Shown: positions 8,160 through 18,500, counted from the first letter of the stretch. The stretch is 64,000 bases of DNA from G963663365 sp963663365 (GCA_963663365.2 CAXXIH010000008.1:1488001-1552000), one strand, 5' to 3'. Numbers and translations are program-made. Notes: a model not told the origin generated them from the letters alone.

Positions 8160-8945
8160 ATGCCGACTTCAACACCAACCAATCGATTACCGGCAGACAG
8201 CCAAGAACAAATCTCCGGCAATGGAAATATTCCCAAACTGGACGACCGGTTCATTATGGATATCAAGGGAAAGGAATTCGTTCAGTATGCGGGACTCTTG
8301 GATCTTGCCCATCAACACGGTCTGAATAAAATCGAAGTGGAGTATGTGCAGTTACCCACCAAAGAAAACGGCAACATGGCGATTTGCAAAGCCATAGCCA
8401 CTTCTAAAGACGGTCAGACTTTCACGGATATCGGCGATGCGACTCCCAGCAATGTGAATCCTCGGATTGCTCCCCATATTATCCGGATGGCCAGTACCCG
8501 AGCCAAAGCGAGATGCTTGAGAGACATGTGCAATATCGGCATCACCTGTTTGGATGAACTAAAGGATGAAGAGGATGTCATTACTGGTAACGGCAATGGC
8601 AGGAAACGGGCTTCTCCCAAAGCACCGGGTAATGGCTCTAACGGTAGTAAGGCCAAAGATCAGACCAAAGAATCCCAAACCAAGCAACCTGATTCCAAAT
8701 CTTCTGAAAAGACTGGCAAAGCCGAATCTAAAGCCAATACGGATAACAACGGTAATGGCAACAGTAATGGCGGCCCCAGAATGTCAGAGGCTCAGAAACG
8801 GGCTATCTCCAATCTGGCCAAACGCCGGGGATTATCCGAAGACGAGTTGGTCAAACTGGCCCAGGATTCCTACGGTATGGCTCTGGAAGATTTGACTCCC
8901 AAGGATGCTGCTAGTTTTATCCGTACCCTGCAACAATCCGCTTAA
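8160..8945 (+). CDS. Rad52/Erf-like single-strand annealing protein (putative)
   Basis: 261 residues. Residues 30-140 hold a conserved-looking core: KEFVQYAGLLDLAHQHGLNK, then FTDIGDATPSNVNPRIAPHI and RMASTRAKARCLRDMCNIG, a pattern I associate with Rad52/Erf-type annealing proteins of phages and conjugative elements. A Asn/Gly/Lys/Ser-rich linker (about 145-205) follows, then a C-terminal helical domain (SEAQKRAISNLAKRRGLSED) that may bind DNA. It sits 18 bases behind ssb, as bet/erf genes do in phage and SXT-like ssb-bet-exo sets. The annealing role is inferred. Confidence 0.55.
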   Translation: MPTSTPTNRLPADSQEQISGNGNIPKLDDRFIMDIKGKEFVQYAGLLDLAHQHGLNKIEVEYVQLPTKENGNMAICKAIATSKDGQTFTDIGDATPSNVNPRIAPHIIRMASTRAKARCLRDMCNIGITCLDELKDEEDVITGNGNGRKRASPKAPGNGSNGSKAKDQTKESQTKQPDSKSSEKTGKAESKANTDNNGNGNSNGGPRMSEAQKRAISNLAKRRGLSEDELVKLAQDSYGMALEDLTPKDAASFIRTLQQSA

Positions 8946-9036
8946 TCCTTATCCACAACTTAGATATGTACCGATCAGTTGGATCACGGGGTGGAGCGTA
9001 ATTATCTCTGCCCCGTGTTCCTTCGGGAGGAAACCT

Positions 9037-9852
9037 ATGACTGGAATCCAAGAATTGCGGCAGGAGCCTCATCTATCGGCTTCCGCTGTCAATGATTATA
9101 TCGAGTGCGGTTTGGCTTACCGTTTTGGCCGTGTCGATCAAGTACAATCCGAATATACAGCTGACGCTCTGTTATTTGGTAAATGCATCCACAAGGCATT
9201 AGAGGCGTTTTATCTCGCGAGAATGGAAGGCTCTGAATTCTCCTGCAACGACCTTTTACAGGAATTTACCGAGCAATGGCATAAGGCCTATACCGAAACC
9301 ACCGACCTAAAATTCAAAAAAGGCGACAATTTCGACACGATTCTAAACTTAGGGATCAATTCCTTAATATCTTACTGGAACGAATTACCTGAAGTAGGGG
9401 TCCAGGTCCTTGCAATTGAAGAACCATTTTCATTCAAAATCGAGGGATTATCCGTCCCGGTGGTCGGTGTAATTGACCTCGTTGAAGAGGATGAAAACGG
9501 CAATATCATCATCACCGATTTCAAAACCTCGTCCCGTGCCTATTCCAAAGACGAAATCGACAAGAATTTTCAGCTGACGGTCTATCACATGGCGGCGAAG
9601 AAGAACGGATATGCCGACCGGGATATTCTGCTCCGCTTCGATTGCCTGATCAAAACCCGCAAACCCAAGTTTGAGCAGTATTGGACCGTGCGTACCGAAG
9701 AGGATGAGCGCCGGGCGGAAAAGAAGCTGATCCATGTCTGGGAAGGCATCGAGAAAGGCGTCTTTGTGCCCAACGATACCTCCTGGAAGTGCGGCTACTG
9801 CTCTTTCAAATCTCACTGTGATTCCTGGTTTCAAGGAAAGGAGGATGCCTGA
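9037..9852 (+). CDS. RecB/Cas4-like PD-(D/E)XK nuclease with Fe-S cluster motif
   Basis: 271 residues from ATG 9037 (GGGAGGAAA site). Nuclease motifs are complete: GKCIH (H52), GVID (D147), TDFK (D161, K163) and QLTVY (Q179, Y183). Cys24, Cys252, Cys255 and Cys261 have the spacing of the iron-sulfur clasp in AddB, Cas4 and related nucleases. It should be an exonuclease working with the helicase that starts 2 bases after its stop codon. No cas genes are near, so a CRISPR role is unlikely. Confidence 0.85.
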   Translation: MTGIQELRQEPHLSASAVNDYIECGLAYRFGRVDQVQSEYTADALLFGKCIHKALEAFYLARMEGSEFSCNDLLQEFTEQWHKAYTETTDLKFKKGDNFDTILNLGINSLISYWNELPEVGVQVLAIEEPFSFKIEGLSVPVVGVIDLVEEDENGNIIITDFKTSSRAYSKDEIDKNFQLTVYHMAAKKNGYADRDILLRFDCLIKTRKPKFEQYWTVRTEEDERRAEKKLIHVWEGIEKGVFVPNDTSWKCGYCSFKSHCDSWFQGKEDA

Positions 9853-9854
9853 AT

Positions 9855-11687
9855 ATGGTGGAACTCAATCAGCAGCAACAAAAAGCGGCTGACTTCTTGT
9901 ATGGAACGGCCGTGGTGATTGCTGTGCCCGGTTCCGGTAAGACCCTGACCATGACCCATCGCATCTGCAACCTGGTGAAGCAACATGCCATTGCTCCAGA
10001 GAGTATCTTGGGTCTCACATTTACAAAGAATGCAGCCAAAGCTATGAAGGACCGTCTGGGCCCTCTCCTCGACGATCTGGCCAAAAGAGTAATGTTGAAT
10101 ACGATCCATAGTTTCTGTTTCCACGTGCTGAAACGTGAAGGCACAAAGTTCGATCTGTTGTGCGGACGCCACCAATACCGTTTCCTGCAGCAGATTCTCC
10201 GGGATTTAGGATTGTCCAATCTATCCCTGGGAATGGTGATGCGGGAAATCAGCCTGGCTAAGAATAATATGGTTTCCTCATCCGATTTCCGGGTTCTGTA
10301 TGAAGGCGATAAGACCATGCAGCAGGTGGCGGACGTTGTGGATGAATACGAGTCCCGCAAAACAAAGAAGCTGATGTTTGATTTCGATGATCTACTGCTC
10401 GAAGTCTGCAATCTGCTTCACATTGATGAGACGATCCGGGATAAGTACCGTTCCTCATTTCAACATCTGCTCGTAGACGAATTCCAAGACACCAATCCCG
10501 CTCAGATGGAAGTCGTACGGTTGCTATTGCCTGAAAAGCCCAATGGTTCCAGTTTGTGGGTATGTGGCGACGATTGGCAATCCATTTACGCGTTCAATGG
10601 AGCCAGTGTTGGCAACCTGCTCAACTTCAAAGATAACTTTCCGGACTGTGATTTCTATGTGCTGAACGAAAACTACCGCTCCACTCCGGAGATTCTTAAA
10701 GCTTGCCAGAATCTGATCGATCACAATGTACGCAAAATCGAAAAGACCCTGACCACTCAGAATTCACCGGGAGAGGAAATCGTCGTTCTGGAATGTACGT
10801 CCGAGGAAGATGAGGCCTTTCAAGTGTGCCGTGAACTCCAGTATTTAGTGGCGGAAGACGCCTATGCCTATAAGGATATCGCTGTGCTCTACCGGGCCAA
10901 CTTTCAATCCCGGCTGATTGAGGAATGCTTCTCCCAGCAGAAGGTGCCGTATCTGATTGAAAACGGTTTGAACTTCTACCAGCGCCGGGAAGTAAAATGG
11001 CTCATGGAGTATCTGCGGGTCATCCACAATCCGGACTGTGATGAAGCTCTCGAGGAGATCATCAACATTCCCAACCGGTATCTGGGCAAACGGTTCCTGG
11101 AAGACTTACGGGCCTATGCCGTAGAAGAAGGCCTGCACCTTTATCCTGCCCTCAAAACCTTTCCCGCTAACCGCCCCTATGTTCGTCATAACATTGTCGA
11201 CTTTCTGAGAATTCTGGATCCGCTGATCGAGGACGCTCCAACCTTGGGACCGGTGCAAATCATTCAGATGCTGCGTCAGGTCTTGGATTATGACGAATAT
11301 GTATCTGAAGACGACGTACCCCAGCCCGATGATGTCAAAATCGAGAATCTCAATCAGTTGGAACTATCGGCGGCCAAGTTTGATGATCTGCAATCTTTCT
11401 TGGAATACGCTGAGACGTTTGAAGACACTCCCACCGGTGACGATAAAGACGGGGTAAGGCTTATGACCATCCACAAAGCCAAGGGATTGGAGTTTCCCGT
11501 GGTGTTCGTTATCGGCCTCGTAGAAGGCATTTTGCCCAGCAAGAAGGGTGATTTAGAGGAAGAACGTAGAATATGTTTCGTAGGCATTTCCCGGGCCATG
11601 CAGAGGCTTTATTTGAGCCATTCGCACATGTACCTGGGCCAGCCATCCGCCAAATCCATCTTCCTGGATGAGATTAGGCAACCCTAA
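9855..11687 (+). CDS. UvrD/PcrA-like superfamily 1 DNA helicase
   Basis: 610 residues. Q-motif LNQQQQKAADF, Walker A VPGSGKT (residues 24-30), motif Ia LTFTKNAAKAM, motif II VDEFQDTN (about 206-213), motif III CGDDWQSIYAFNGA, motif IV NYRS, motif V TIHKAKGLEFPVVFVIG and motif VI RRICFVGISRA are all present. Slightly shorter than chromosomal UvrD (about 720) and lacking its C-terminal extension. Start codon lies 2 bases after the nuclease stop, so the pair is translationally coupled like a split AddAB/RecB machine. Confidence 0.92.
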   Translation: MVELNQQQQKAADFLYGTAVVIAVPGSGKTLTMTHRICNLVKQHAIAPESILGLTFTKNAAKAMKDRLGPLLDDLAKRVMLNTIHSFCFHVLKREGTKFDLLCGRHQYRFLQQILRDLGLSNLSLGMVMREISLAKNNMVSSSDFRVLYEGDKTMQQVADVVDEYESRKTKKLMFDFDDLLLEVCNLLHIDETIRDKYRSSFQHLLVDEFQDTNPAQMEVVRLLLPEKPNGSSLWVCGDDWQSIYAFNGASVGNLLNFKDNFPDCDFYVLNENYRSTPEILKACQNLIDHNVRKIEKTLTTQNSPGEEIVVLECTSEEDEAFQVCRELQYLVAEDAYAYKDIAVLYRANFQSRLIEECFSQQKVPYLIENGLNFYQRREVKWLMEYLRVIHNPDCDEALEEIINIPNRYLGKRFLEDLRAYAVEEGLHLYPALKTFPANRPYVRHNIVDFLRILDPLIEDAPTLGPVQIIQMLRQVLDYDEYVSEDDVPQPDDVKIENLNQLELSAAKFDDLQSFLEYAETFEDTPTGDDKDGVRLMTIHKAKGLEFPVVFVIGLVEGILPSKKGDLEEERRICFVGISRAMQRLYLSHSHMYLGQPSAKSIFLDEIRQP

Positions 11688-11739
11688 AAACAACAATCCC
11701 AAAACCATTTCAAGATAAAAACCAAAGGAGGTAATCCCT

Positions 11740-12279
11740 ATGCCATTTGAAGTTATCCATTTCCGGGGTGTCGAAGGCATCCTCAAGAAAAAGAAAATGC
11801 ACAAGGAGGTCAACGAGATACTGGCCTATATCGAGAGCGCCCTGCAGGAACGCTTCTACCGGGGCACGATCCTCAAACAGGCCCTGGATGAGATGGGCTG
11901 GAGAGACAACGGTAATCTGACCATCCTCGAGGGCCGGCGGTATCAGTTCAAAGGGCTGCGTAACCGTATTGCCATCGAAGCCAATCTTTCAGTGTATGAA
12001 TGGATTCTGGAGGGTTTATTCCGTCTCCAAGTAGGTTGTGACAAAGGATTGGTTGATGCCGGGATCTTGCTCTTGAATGGGTATCGTAGCGACAAGAGCC
12101 CCCTCGGAGAGCAGGTAGAGTTAGTCCGCAGTGAAGTCGAGGCTCTGTATCCCACCATCAGCCTGCCGGTCAGTGTAGTCCTGCTCGATTTGGGCGCACC
12201 GCAATGTGTTGAGACTGGCAAGGAGGATAAAAACGTCGTTAACGTCGTATCCAAGGAGAAGGAGGTGGCCCATGCCTGA
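11740..12279 (+). CDS. BglII/BstYI-fold-like protein (putative nuclease-related)
   Basis: 179 residues with a strong AAAGGAGG site. The core (ILEGRRYQFKGLRNRIAIEA, then YEWILEGLFRLQVGCDKGLV, then DAGILLL) resembles the PD-(D/E)XK core of BglII/BstYI-type restriction enzymes, which have a strand ending in E-x-E/Q before a helix and a D-x-G-V-I-L strand. Here the strand reads E-A-N, so the usual last catalytic residue is not obvious and activity is doubtful. Its last 8 bases overlap the DUF932 gene. In the cassette it may be a regulatory or anti-restriction factor. Confidence 0.45.
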   Translation: MPFEVIHFRGVEGILKKKKMHKEVNEILAYIESALQERFYRGTILKQALDEMGWRDNGNLTILEGRRYQFKGLRNRIAIEANLSVYEWILEGLFRLQVGCDKGLVDAGILLLNGYRSDKSPLGEQVELVRSEVEALYPTISLPVSVVLLDLGAPQCVETGKEDKNVVNVVSKEKEVAHA

Positions 12280-13201
12280 TCTAACCACCTTGGGAAAAGT
12301 CCGGGAACGTGTTGATCAACTTGCTCAAAATCATTGGGATGATTTCGTTCCAGTGGAAGGCATCATGTTTGATGGTATTGAAACGGTCCATCTTGGCAAC
12401 AACACCTATCCGTTAAAGCCTGTAGCCCAACGGGAAATCGCCTGCCGTCTTGGAATCCCCTATCCCTATTTGCAACGCTGTGATCCTGAACTGCAAGCGG
12501 CCAATTTGAATCGTTGGATGTCTGAGGAGAAGAACAAAAAACTCTTCTTCCGGTTTGATGGTGATGAAGTCCGGGCGGTCTTTACGCCACGTTACAAGCC
12601 CATCGATCATCCGGCAGTTATGAATCGTTTGGATGAGTTGGGTTTTAGCTCTGATACGCCCGTGCAGTGCCGACTCGATGACGAACTGCTGTTTCTGAAT
12701 ATTCCTAATCCCGAGCAGAGTTTCTGCCCTAAACCCGGTGATGAAATGCGGCCCGGGATATCCATTGCCAATTCGGAAGTTGGTATGTCGTCACTGACGC
12801 TATCAGCCTTCATTCTGAGGTTGGTCTGCACCAACGGGATGGTATCCAGAACCTCTGTGGATGCATCCTATCGGCACGTATCCAATCGGATTCTGGATGA
12901 GTTTCCGCGTACGCTCGAAAGAGTATCCAACGATGTGAACCGGCAACGCGACCGCTGGACGATTTCTACCGAAAGTCCTGTGGATGATCCCCCGCTTACG
13001 TTGAAATCTTTCAACAAGCAGTATCATCTGGGCAAGAAAGAGATCGATGCCGTTGAATGGGCCTGGCCGCAAGAGGCTGGAGATCGCATGTTCCATATCG
13101 TCAATACGTACACGCGAGCGGCACAGCATAATGGCCTCAGTGCCGATGAATCCTATCACCTGCAACGGGTAGGGGGATCGGTGTTGGCAATGCTCAACTG
13201 A
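12272..13201 (+). CDS. DUF932 family protein
   Basis: 309 residues from ATG 12272 (GGAGGTG site), overlapping the previous gene by 8 bases. Matches the DUF932 layout: LKPVAQREIACRLGIPYPYLQR, AVFTPRYKPIDHPAVMNRLDEL, PGISIANSEVGMSSLTLSAFILRLVCTNGM. DUF932 proteins occur on plasmids, phages and integrative elements beside recombination genes; their biochemical role is not settled. Last gene of the cassette, followed 10 bases later by a terminator hairpin. Confidence 0.75.
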   Translation: MPDLTTLGKVRERVDQLAQNHWDDFVPVEGIMFDGIETVHLGNNTYPLKPVAQREIACRLGIPYPYLQRCDPELQAANLNRWMSEEKNKKLFFRFDGDEVRAVFTPRYKPIDHPAVMNRLDELGFSSDTPVQCRLDDELLFLNIPNPEQSFCPKPGDEMRPGISIANSEVGMSSLTLSAFILRLVCTNGMVSRTSVDASYRHVSNRILDEFPRTLERVSNDVNRQRDRWTISTESPVDDPPLTLKSFNKQYHLGKKEIDAVEWAWPQEAGDRMFHIVNTYTRAAQHNGLSADESYHLQRVGGSVLAMLN

Positions 13202-13211
13202 GATGTGAGAG

Positions 13212-13243
13212 AAAGTCTGGCTGGAAACGGCTGGACTTTTTTT
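13212..13243 (+). terminator. Rho-independent terminator of the DNA-processing cassette
   Basis: AAAGTCTGGC (13212-13221) can pair with GCTGGACTTT (13230-13239), ten pairs with two G-U wobbles, loop of 8 bases, followed by a run of T. It lies directly after the DUF932 stop and before the convergent DUF1232 gene. Confidence 0.75.
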
Positions 13244-13262
13244 ATAGTAATTTAACTCTGCC

Positions 13263-14333
13263 TTACGCAGTAGCCGCGTTTGTTTTATTCATCCATAAAT
13301 ACATTTTATTGAACAAATCGCAACAATCTATAAGCTTTTCAGAAATCTGCATAATTTGTTCCAAAGTTTCATATGAACCGGCCCAATGCTCTTTGATGAT
13401 TTCGGGATTCACATACTTCAGATTTATCAGGTCTGCGATAGTCTTACCAATCCAGACAACGTCATCTAATTGCCCTAGTCCTGGAATAATATCCGGTATG
13501 AAATCAAAAGGAGAGAGAAGATAAAAAATTGCATTTGATATTTTTGATTTGTATGCATCTGGTACGCGTTCATCATTTTGTAGTCTTACAAGTAGGCGAA
13601 AGAGGTCAGGTAAAAATAAGACATATTCCAATGCCTTGGCATTTGGATATTTCTTTTGAAACTCATGCATTTTCCCGCGCAGCATCAGATAATATGCGTC
13701 CGGGTCAGATATTACGTCGGTAACATCCCGTACACAAACGCTCATTCTTGAGAATAATCTTTTAATCCAATCAATGAGGTGCCGCAGTAATTGTTTTAAC
13801 CAGCAAGCATCATTCTCTATCATATCACCGATAGGAACTGACATGAAAATCATTAGATAATCAAGAATGTCTCTCTTTTGCACATCTTTGACTTTCTCAA
13901 TTTTTTTCAATTCTTTAAATGTACCAATGAGTTCTTTGTCGCCACTGGCTGCAATTGTATCCGAACTCGAATTTATAAAATCTGAAAAAGACTCGTATGG
14001 TTGCTTGAAATCGCCAATATTCCATAATATTCTTGCATCTAGCGCAGAAGAAGTTGCCTTTTCGGAATTATTATTTTTGGCTTTTTCCCAGTCCTGACTA
14101 CCGTATTCATTTGGGTGACCTGTCTTGTCGATATGTGTGGATGTGGCATCTGCGGTTAATGTCTTGATTTGAGTTGGTAGCGCAAGGAATGCTTTTTTTA
14201 CTTCTTTCCAGTCAACATCCCGGAAATTCAATTTTAGATTTTTCATGAGTCTCATTAACCGGGCCTTGTCACCAACGCGAATATCTGGGCTCATCCCACC
14301 AAGAACATACTCCTCACTATATGATTCCAGCAT
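13263..14333 (-). CDS. DUF1232 (YkvA-like) domain protein
   Basis: 356 residues from the ATG at 14331-14333, preferred over one two codons upstream because AGGAGG is then 8 bases away. The N-terminal 230 residues are unrecognised, helical and Lys-rich. The C-terminal part carries the DUF1232 signature: VPDAYKSKISNAIFYLLSPF followed by DFIPDIIPGLGQLDDVVWIG, a short membrane-associated domain. Function unknown. The long N-terminus is unusual, since most DUF1232 proteins are about 100-150 residues. It converges on the cassette terminator. Confidence 0.6.
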   Translation of the reverse strand: MLESYSEEYVLGGMSPDIRVGDKARLMRLMKNLKLNFRDVDWKEVKKAFLALPTQIKTLTADATSTHIDKTGHPNEYGSQDWEKAKNNNSEKATSSALDARILWNIGDFKQPYESFSDFINSSSDTIAASGDKELIGTFKELKKIEKVKDVQKRDILDYLMIFMSVPIGDMIENDACWLKQLLRHLIDWIKRLFSRMSVCVRDVTDVISDPDAYYLMLRGKMHEFQKKYPNAKALEYVLFLPDLFRLLVRLQNDERVPDAYKSKISNAIFYLLSPFDFIPDIIPGLGQLDDVVWIGKTIADLINLKYVNPEIIKEHWAGSYETLEQIMQISEKLIDCCDLFNKMYLWMNKTNAATA

Positions 14334-14339
14334 GATCAT

Positions 14340-14839
14340 CGCCTCCTGTAGATCAAATCTCCTTATGGATTACACGCACGTGTCTGTGAGCCTCACATTG
14401 TCTATCAGAATGTTTCCAAGTGCAACCGCTAAATTCGTCATAAAAACAAAAGGGACCGGCTTGATTCTGTTTCCCAATGAGTTGCAGGCGTATCCCTCTT
14501 TAGACTTACCTGTAAAAGTCTCAATATACAACTCGGAAGTCTTTGAATCTGCGATACATAAGGGCGGTGAAGATATCCATTGACAGTGAGGGGTAACAGG
14601 TGCATGATCAATCATTCGCGATCCGAGGTTGGAAAGGGAGCCCCTAAGACCCCCGAGTACATATCCTCTTTCCAGCCTGGTCCATAAATGCTGAGTGCAG
14701 ATGGTCCGTGGACGAGTGAAATGAAAGACGTGGTGGTTGAGCTGGCTTATCCTGTGGTCCGGCATTCAACCTAGGCAAATGTTTAATGGGTTTATGATCA
14801 ATGTGTATCTCACATAGAATGAAGGATTGACCGTTAATC
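14340..14839 (+). other. gene-poor stretch before the hsdM remnant
   Basis: 500 bases without a convincing gene. On the plus strand, 14410-14580 reads as a protein-like fragment (TKGTGLILFPNELQAYPSLD, then VKVSIYNSEVFESAIHKGG) that lacks a start and ends at a TGA, probably a leftover gene end. The rest holds only short overlapping frames. It fits the decayed character of 14.3-15.5 kb. Confidence 0.35.
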
Positions 14840-15028
14840 ATGGCGCTTAAGAAATCTCAAATCTATAGCTCTCTTTGGAGCAGTTGTGACGAACTTCTGG
14901 GCGGGATGGATGCATCCCAATACAAGAATTACATCCTGACGCTGTTGTTTATGAAGTACGTCTCAGATAAAAACGCCGGAATAACCGATTCTGTTATTGA
15001 GGTTCCCAGATGGCTTATCAACTCCTGA
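14840..15028 (+). pseudogene. 5' remnant of a type I restriction methyltransferase gene (hsdM)
   Basis: The first 50 or so codons read MALKKSQIYSSLWSSCDELL, GGMDASQYKNYILTLLFMKY and VSDKNAG, the standard N-terminus of HsdM proteins. The match stops around VIEVP (near 15005) and the frame ends at 15028; an intact HsdM has about 500 residues with SAM-binding and NPPF motifs. The cut point abuts the tail of an oppositely oriented OLD-family fragment, so a deletion joined the two. Confidence 0.75.
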
Positions 15029-15457
15029 TGAATTAGGCTCAACATAGAAATCATCTTTGTCTTTATCCCAAAACTCGATATGGTTGTTAAATCTATTTTT
15101 TTGTTCATCATTTAATCCTAAAATAGTAACCTCGATCTCACTCCGAAAGATATCTTCTGGTTGATTTTCTGCTAGTTGATCGGTATTATCAGTTTCTTGA
15201 TTAACGATTTCATCATTGTTATTAGTAGCATCTGAATTTATATTTTCAACTTCATGTATTTCCTCAGTGCTATCGATGTAAATTCCTTGTAAATAGTCGT
15301 GTTCATCAATGGGAGGTGTACGATTTAGGCGGTCGGGAACAAATGCCAAGTTGATCGCTTCAAGTAAGGTAGTCTTGCCGGTATTATTGTCTCCAATTAG
15401 TACAGTATGGTTTGGCAGAAATATCTTTGCAGATTTTATGCCGAAAAAGTTTTTTAT
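15011..15457 (-). pseudogene. N-terminal remnant of an OLD-family ATP-dependent endonuclease
   Basis: Minus-strand text from 15457 reads IKNFFGIKSAKIFLPNHTVL then IGDNNTGKTTLLEAINLAF, the N-terminal strand and Walker A of OLD/RecF-like AAA ATPases, followed by an acidic, low-complexity insert (about 15330-15060). A TAG directly precedes the IKNFFG codons and no start codon remains; the C-terminal ATPase and Toprim parts are missing. It meets the hsdM scrap tail to tail near 15010-15030. Confidence 0.65.
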
Positions 15458-15540
15458 CTAGAGCCTATAAATCTGCATTGCTAGTCTCCAATGCTTATAG
15501 TCATTTAACCGCTCATCACCAAATTGATAATATTGCGCTC

Positions 15541-18500
15541 TTACGAAACAATTTTTGCTACCATTCTTTCCACATAATCAGATTTGTCTTCCATCATGAA
15601 ATAAATATGATGATTTTCAAATTCATCCTTGCTTAGCCCCCATTGGAGTTTATCTCTGGATGTCCACGAAAGAATGAAACTGTTGAGAATTACATCAGGA
15701 TCATTTAAACGAGTTTGAATCTCTTTTACTTTAGAATAGAAAGTGACTTTTGGACTTGAGATTCCATCATGTAATAAACCATGAGGTTCGATAAAAGCGA
15801 CATATTGTTTTTTCTCTTGCAATATCCATAGAATAAAGTCGGGATGAAAATTCCGAGCTTCGAAGAAGCCTACGCCTTTACCCCTACTCATATTCCGGAG
15901 TAAGAATAATTCCTGTTTTTCTTCGCTAAATTGACTTTTATTATCTTGGCAGTAGGAAACCAAATCTTCAACAAACTGATATTCACTCTCATTCAATGCT
16001 ACCGGGACGATTTTTATTTTTCCGCCTTTTCGCATATGAATTAGCGGTTGATACAAATGATTTGAAAAATTAACTGCACATAGATTCCCAATTTGAATTA
16101 ATTCATTTTTTTTCTTTTGGATTTCCTCTTTGATCTGCTTGATGGATTGAATGACCTGATCTTCTGAACCATCAACAATCAATTGATATTCTTTATCATC
16201 CGGTAGATTATCATCCTCCAAACTCAATTCACGCAATTCCAGTCGAGGTTCGATAAACTCGCTTTTCCGATAGTTATAATAATGATCACAATACCTCTTT
16301 AATAATTCTCCTGCCGCTTGTTGCCAAATTCTCACATTATCGAAAGACACTGGTTCCATCTGAGCAGTGGGGATGTATAGGGTGTACCAACTGCAATCAC
16401 CAAGTAGTTGGCAAATTGATTTCTTCGTAATATTGAGATTGTACCAGCTCCGTTCTCGCTTAAATTGTTCGATCTCAAAGAACAATTCGTCATAATTGAG
16501 AAGACATAGGTGTTCATCCTGAAAAACACCTTTACTTTTTTGACTGATTTCTTCATCTCCTCTGGATTTAACGATTTGAATACGAGGATACCAATCAGCC
16601 ACAACAGTATTGTGCTTCATGTAGTCAGGGATATCTCCCATTGTAGGGACGGGCGCATCTCGCTTAAAATCATATTCTTGTCCATTTGATTTTTTCTTTT
16701 TTGGACGCAACATCTTTAATTTTTTACCAAAGTCGTAAGTAATATTCAGTGGAATTGTTATCGTTTCTTTTCGTTCATTTCCGGGCAGTCCTTCTTCTTC
16801 AAGGAACTTACGGAAGCGTTCCATGAAGTCAGCTTCAATTCCAAAGACATTGAGTGTTTCTAAATCCTCGATAAAGGTTGGACGGTGATACACGCCTGTA
16901 TGGCCGCTTCGTTTCAAACTCCATTCGTATCCTTTCAGCCGAACTCCACGGCCAAAAAGCTGAATGATCTGTGAGCCTTCGCTCTTTCCAACGTGCATCA
17001 GTCCCATTGTACTGACGCGCCAACAATCCCAGCCTTCGATGAATTTCTTTGAACCAAGCAGTAAATTGATTGGTGAAACAGAGTCTCTTACAGTTGAAAA
17101 AATCGGATCGTTGAACTCACTTTCTGTAAAATCAATGTGCGTACATACTTTTTCACAATGGTCACTAAGGCCTTTGGCATCACCGACATTGATCAGTCCA
17201 AAAGGTACTTCTGAAGCGCCCGCTTTCAAAACAATCTCACCCGAATCACCTTTGATCCTTGAAAGAGTCAAGATTCCTCCAGCAGAGTTGTTGAACAAGC
17301 GATTTAGAATATCGCGGTATAAATCTGCTTCAGTCTCTCCTCGTTCATTCATTTGGCGGGCTAAATAGGTGAATGAACCTGCGAAAATATCATTTCTGTT
17401 TTCGTCTAATAAACCGGTATCTTGTCCGGTTCCGGTAATGATCTTTCCAATTCGGCGTTGTGCCGTTTGGGATTCATGCAAAAAGTCTGCGATAAATTGA
17501 ATCACTTTTGCGACATCAGAAGTAACATCTTTTTCATCTTTTGTACCAGTAGCTTTTACGACGCTGGAACCAACGAACACCCAAAGCGGTTTTTCTAGGT
17601 TGAAAGAGAGAATCTCGGTCTTCTTGTCATCGTAAATTCTGAGCTGTTGATAGAACTTTAACAAACAGGCAGTCAAATAAACTGTTTGTGATTCTTGGAA
17701 TGATTTTGGTAAGTTCAAAATGTGATAATCCTTACCGAAGCCATCTTCATAGAAATAGCGGTAAGAATAATCAAACAAAACGCATTTGGCATAACTGTCT
17801 TCGAATGTTGTGTTTTTATCCTTTCTGGCGGCCATCACAGCCTGCTCAAACGTAGCAGAATATTCAAACGTAAAGCCCTTATCGCAAAGCATATTTCTCC
17901 GTTTGAACCATACGCCCTCTTCTTTTCCACTCATACCACGGTGGCCTTCATCAACCAGGAGAAGGTTTTGATCGCCTAAGTTACGTGTAGCCACAATGTT
18001 GGGGCCATCCTGATCGGCCAGTTTCGTAATTTCAAGAACATCTACATGGACATTTTGACTTTGGCCAAAGAGACCTGCTTTTCGGCTGTATGAATAGTGT
18101 TCAGCTGAAATATCGCTTTCAGTGAATTCTTTTATATGTTGTTCACTCAGCCTCTCATTCGGCGTTAGCAAAATTACTCGTGAAAGATCATTGATTTTCC
18201 CAGTTGCTTTTGCATAGTGTTGGAACTGGAGAAGATTGACATGCATGATCAGCGTTTTTCCGCTGCCAGTAGCGTTTTGAAAACATAATTTGTTCAGATC
18301 ATCGTATGAGTAAGGAGCAACATCTGCGTATTTATCCCATTTTTGATTGAATGTTTCAACGAACTCATTGAGGTGAGATAGTAAATTGTCTCGATTGTTA
18401 AAATACCTGTCGAGATAAATCTCGGTAAAAAGGATCGTTAACCATTGATGGTATTTCCAAGTTACTGGCCGGAAACGCCTTTCATTGATTTGCTGTGTGT

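Noticed and set aside
9037..9852. Cas4 of a CRISPR system
   Set aside because: No cas1/cas2, effector genes or repeat arrays are present; coupling to a UvrD helicase and SSB fits recombination instead.
14370..14765. Minus-strand frames of 60-130 codons before the hsdM remnant
   Set aside because: Composition rich in His/Arg/Pro, no ribosome sites, mutually overlapping; the plus strand shows better coding-like text there.
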